Part shown: positions 5,631 to 8,138 of the stretch, one piece after another | How positions within the stretch are numbered: the stretch's first letter is position 1 | Layout: each line of letters opens with the position of its first letter | Source of the DNA: an uncultured Bacteroidales bacterium | GTDB lineage: Bacteria; Bacteroidota; Bacteroidia; Bacteroidales; Muribaculaceae | NCBI GenBank assembly: GCA_900554345.1 | Contig: USHH01000093.1 | Location: 1-8,138, forward strand | Length of the DNA stretch: 8,138 bases | Direction of reading: 5' to 3' | Notes under the pieces: generated by a model | What the model saw: the letters and a program-made list of their open reading frames with translations, nothing else | Told to the model about the DNA's origin: nothing | Databases searched by the model: none | Program-made: the position numbers and the translations under genes

Positions 5631-7960
5631 ACAGATCGCGATATATGAAGCCGGCGCTCACCGCGCCCCTTGCCATGCTCCTGATGGTCGCCATCCTCGC
5701 CGGATGCTCCACCACCAAGCGTCTCGCCGACGGCGAGGTGCTGTACACCGGTGTGAAGAAGTTTTCCATCAATGCCGCCGACGGTGAGAAGCTCCCCGAC
5801 GGCATGGTGACCGATCTCAAGAGCGCCATCGACGTCAAGCCCAACAATCCCATGCCGTTCATGTCTCCTTATGTCAGGACTCCCTTCCCCGTGGGCCTCT
5901 GGGTCTACAACAACTGGAGCGATTCCTCCGGAGGCTTCAAGGGATGGCTCTACCGGATGCTTGTCTCCCAGCCCGTGCTCATCTCCGACGTCAAGCCCGA
6001 CCTCCGCGTCAAGCTCATGGAGCAGATCATGGCCAACGACGGCTATTTCGGCTCCAAGGCATCCTACAGCCTCCTATACGATAAGCGGAACCCGAAGAAG
6101 GCCCGCATCGACTACCGCGTCGATGTCGGACGCCCGTATCTCATCGACTCCGTGATTCCGCTCGGCAACGACAGGTCGAGGTTATGCACCATCATCGACT
6201 CGCTGGCGGCCCTCAACCCTTACTTCTCCAAGGGTGAGCTCTTCTGCGTCGACTCCCTTGAGTCGGCGAGGATCAAGATCACCAACCGCCTGCGCAACAT
6301 GGGGTATTATTATTTCCGTCCCGACTATATCGAGTTTCTCGCCGACTCCACGATCACCCCGCAGCGGATCGCCCTCCGCTTCTCGCTCGCCGCGAATATC
6401 CCGGCGCTCGCAAAGAAAAGTTTCCGCACCGGAAAGGTCACGACCACCGTGCTCCGCCGGAGCACCCGTAACCCGGGCACTCCCGACACTCTCCATACCG
6501 ACCGTGGCGAGCTCATCGTGATGCGTCCCGCTAAGCTCAGACCCAATCTTGTGCCCTCGTGCATCACTTTCCGCAAGAACAAGGTCTTCAGTGTCCGCGA
6601 CATGGACCGCACCCAGACGCGTCTGGCCCGGCTCGGCATCTTCGGCAATATATCCATTCAGCCTGTCCCTTCCGATACCTCCGAGGAACACCCCACCCTC
6701 GACGTCTACATTTCCTGTCAGTTCGAGAGGCCCCTCGAGACTTCCATCGAGGTAAACGCCACATCAAAGTCAAACAGCTATCTCGGCCCGGGCCTCATCC
6801 TCGGCCTCACCAACCACAACACCTTCGGCGGCGGTGAGCGCCTCTCGCTGCGCCTCAATGCCGACTATGAATGGCAGACCGGCCGAAACCGCGGAAGCGT
6901 ATTCAACAGCTACGAGTTCGGCCTCGACGCCTCTCTCGCCTTCCCGAGGCTCCTTGCCCCGAAGTTCATCAAGTCGACACGCCGGAATCTCAGCTGGACC
7001 ACACTCTCGCTCGGCGCCGACCTGCTCAACAGGCCCCACTATTTCAAGATCGTGGAGTTCAACGCCGGCTTGTCATATGAATGGAACTATTCCCGCCATG
7101 TGCTCAACCAGTTCACCCCCTTCAAGCTCACCTACACCAAGCTGCTGAAGACCACCCACGACTTCGACTCCATCATGGGGCAGAATCCCGCTGTGGCCCT
7201 CAGCTTCCAGAGCCAGTTTATCCCCGAGATGAGCTATACCTACACCTACGACCGCTTCTTCGAGCGCGAGCGCATCAACGGCATCAACTTCCAGGTGATG
7301 GTGAAGGAGGCCGGCAACGTATTCGACGGCATCTGGAGCCTATGCGGACAGAAGGGCACAAAGAAGATGTTCGGCACCCCCTTCTCGCAGTTCATCAAGG
7401 GGCAGGTGCAGCTCGTCTACTCCCGGCGTCTGATCCGCGGCAGCGACCAGTGGCTCGTCTCGCGCGTCCTTGTCGGCGCCGAGCATGCCTACGGCAACTC
7501 CTCCGAGGTGCCCTATTCCGAGCAGTTCTATATCGGGGGCGCCAACTCCATCAGGGCCTTCACGGTGCGTTCGATAGGCCCCGGCAGCTACCGTGCTCCC
7601 GAGAGCGAGCGCGACGGATATTTCGACCAGACCGGTACGTTCAAGCTCGAGCTCAATACCGAATACCGGTTCCCGATCGTCGGCATCCTTCATGGCGCCG
7701 CCTTCCTTGACGCCGGCAATATCTGGCTGCTCAAGAGCGACCCGCTCCGCCCCGGAGGCACACTTTCCGGACGCACCTTCTTACGCGACATCGCACTCGG
7801 CACCGGTGTCGGCCTCCGCGTCGATGTCGGGATGATGGTGATTCGCGCCGACCTCGGCTACGGGCTTCACACCCCGTATTCCAACGGCACCGGCCATTAT
7901 TTCAATGTGGCGTTCAAGGATGCCTTCGCCCTGCATCTCGCCATAGGTTATCCTTTCTGA
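5627..7960 (+). CDS. tamL: TamL: lipidated TamA/BamA-family (Omp85) outer-membrane barrel protein
   Basis: This 777-residue protein starts with a lipoprotein signal: a basic head, a hydrophobic stretch and the lipobox ILAGC with Cys27, so the mature protein is probably lipid-anchored. Met7 (base 5645) would also give a good, shorter signal. POTRA-type repeats follow: DGYFGSKASYSLLYD and VDVGRPYLIDSV (about 164-175), then NKVFSVRDMDRTQTRLARLGIFGNI (about 317-342), the classic last POTRA pattern. From about residue 366 alternating strands build the beta-barrel. GGANSIRAF (637-645) followed by RSIGPGSY is the Omp85 lid-loop motif, with IRAF in place of the common VRGF. The protein ends HLAIGYPF, a terminal Phe typical of the beta-signal. 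The family inserts or assembles outer-membrane components; Bacteroidota carry a lipoprotein variant of TamA next to tamB. The ATG overlaps the tamB stop (ATGA), implying coupled translation and partnership with TamB. Confidence 0.92.
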   Translation: MNRSRYMKPALTAPLAMLLMVAILAGCSTTKRLADGEVLYTGVKKFSINAADGEKLPDGMVTDLKSAIDVKPNNPMPFMSPYVRTPFPVGLWVYNNWSDSSGGFKGWLYRMLVSQPVLISDVKPDLRVKLMEQIMANDGYFGSKASYSLLYDKRNPKKARIDYRVDVGRPYLIDSVIPLGNDRSRLCTIIDSLAALNPYFSKGELFCVDSLESARIKITNRLRNMGYYYFRPDYIEFLADSTITPQRIALRFSLAANIPALAKKSFRTGKVTTTVLRRSTRNPGTPDTLHTDRGELIVMRPAKLRPNLVPSCITFRKNKVFSVRDMDRTQTRLARLGIFGNISIQPVPSDTSEEHPTLDVYISCQFERPLETSIEVNATSKSNSYLGPGLILGLTNHNTFGGGERLSLRLNADYEWQTGRNRGSVFNSYEFGLDASLAFPRLLAPKFIKSTRRNLSWTTLSLGADLLNRPHYFKIVEFNAGLSYEWNYSRHVLNQFTPFKLTYTKLLKTTHDFDSIMGQNPAVALSFQSQFIPEMSYTYTYDRFFERERINGINFQVMVKEAGNVFDGIWSLCGQKGTKKMFGTPFSQFIKGQVQLVYSRRLIRGSDQWLVSRVLVGAEHAYGNSSEVPYSEQFYIGGANSIRAFTVRSIGPGSYRAPESERDGYFDQTGTFKLELNTEYRFPIVGILHGAAFLDAGNIWLLKSDPLRPGGTLSGRTFLRDIALGTGVGLRVDVGMMVIRADLGYGLHTPYSNGTGHYFNVAFKDAFALHLAIGYPF

Positions 7961-7963
7961 TCC

Positions 7964-8138
7964 ATGGCCCGCAAGCAGCTCACGGCGGCCGAGAAGAGGG
8001 GAGTGCTCGTGCTCGCCGCCACCGTCTTCATAGTGATAGGCGCGGCCTCCCTCCACAACTGCCGCCGTCAGACACTGGCCCCGCTGCCCGACACATCGGC
8101 GGCCGGCGCCCCCGCCCCCGCGGCGGCCCCCCGAGGAT
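7964..8138 (+). CDS. Small membrane-anchored protein, 5' part, function unknown
   Basis: An open frame begins at the ATG three bases after the tamL stop and is still open at the window end (58 complete codons). It starts MARKQLTAAEKRGVLVL, so a short basic cytoplasmic head leads into one hydrophobic helix (about residues 13-30, VLVLAATVFIVIGAASL). HNCRRQ and an Ala/Pro-rich stretch (APLPDTSAAGAPAPAAAPRG) follow, which looks like a flexible periplasmic linker. The Cys is not in a good lipobox, since charged residues follow and the N-terminal segment is long. The E-K-R-G-x-x-x-L pattern before a single helix recalls the N-terminus of Bacteroidales helix-hairpin-helix (ComEA-like) proteins, but no such domain is inside the window. 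A TonB-like or other tethered periplasmic protein is equally possible. Placement suggests co-transcription with tamL. The coding call is good; the function is not recognised. Confidence 0.65.
   Translation, partial: MARKQLTAAEKRGVLVLAATVFIVIGAASLHNCRRQTLAPLPDTSAAGAPAPAAAPRG

Noticed and set aside
7081..7710. Plus-strand 209-codon frame starting MELFPPCAQPVHPL, overlapping tamL
   Set aside because: It is an out-of-frame reading of the tamL barrel region with Arg/His/Pro-rich composition typical of a shadow frame; the TamL frame here carries the conserved Omp85 motifs.

Overview
The window reads as a G+C-rich Bacteroidota chromosome, most likely Bacteroidales. A gut Muribaculaceae-like lineage is possible but not provable from the sequence alone. 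The evidence is a TamA-family barrel made as a lipoprotein paired with a very large TamB, starts without Shine-Dalgarno sequences, and AT-rich leaders in an otherwise GC-rich sequence. All recognisable genes lie on the + strand.

Layout: (1) bases 2-199 are the C-terminal end of an NADH pyrophosphatase (NudC-type Nudix hydrolase), recognisable by its SQ.WPFP signature. (2) An AT-rich intergenic stretch leads into a small VanZ-family membrane protein at 306-719. (3) After a 37-bp AT-rich gap comes a TamB-like envelope protein, broken into two reading frames (757-2199 and 2196-5630) that meet in a 4-base ATGA overlap. (4) A lipidated TamA/BamA-family outer-membrane barrel protein (TamL type, 5627-7960) overlaps the TamB stop, again by ATGA. 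(5) Three bases later a small membrane-anchored protein begins (7964) and runs off the end.

How they fit together: TamB spans the periplasm from an inner-membrane anchor and works with the Omp85-family TamA/TamL in the outer membrane, in envelope assembly or lipid transport. The tight overlaps point to one co-transcribed, translationally coupled unit from 757 onward. Whether the VanZ gene belongs to that unit is open.

The most unusual feature is at about 2106-2180, exactly where TamB is broken. Read on the minus strand, this stretch encodes an excellent ABC-transporter Walker A segment (IVGESGSGKSTLLKTLYFD) with less GC-rich codons than its surroundings. It has no ABC gene on either side. 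It looks like a short patch of foreign or distant ABC ATPase sequence lodged antisense in tamB, either a real template-switch/recombination scar or an assembly chimera. The patch, not simple gene end and start, explains why TamB is in two pieces. I found no tRNA, rRNA, CRISPR, insertion sequence or convincing terminator.
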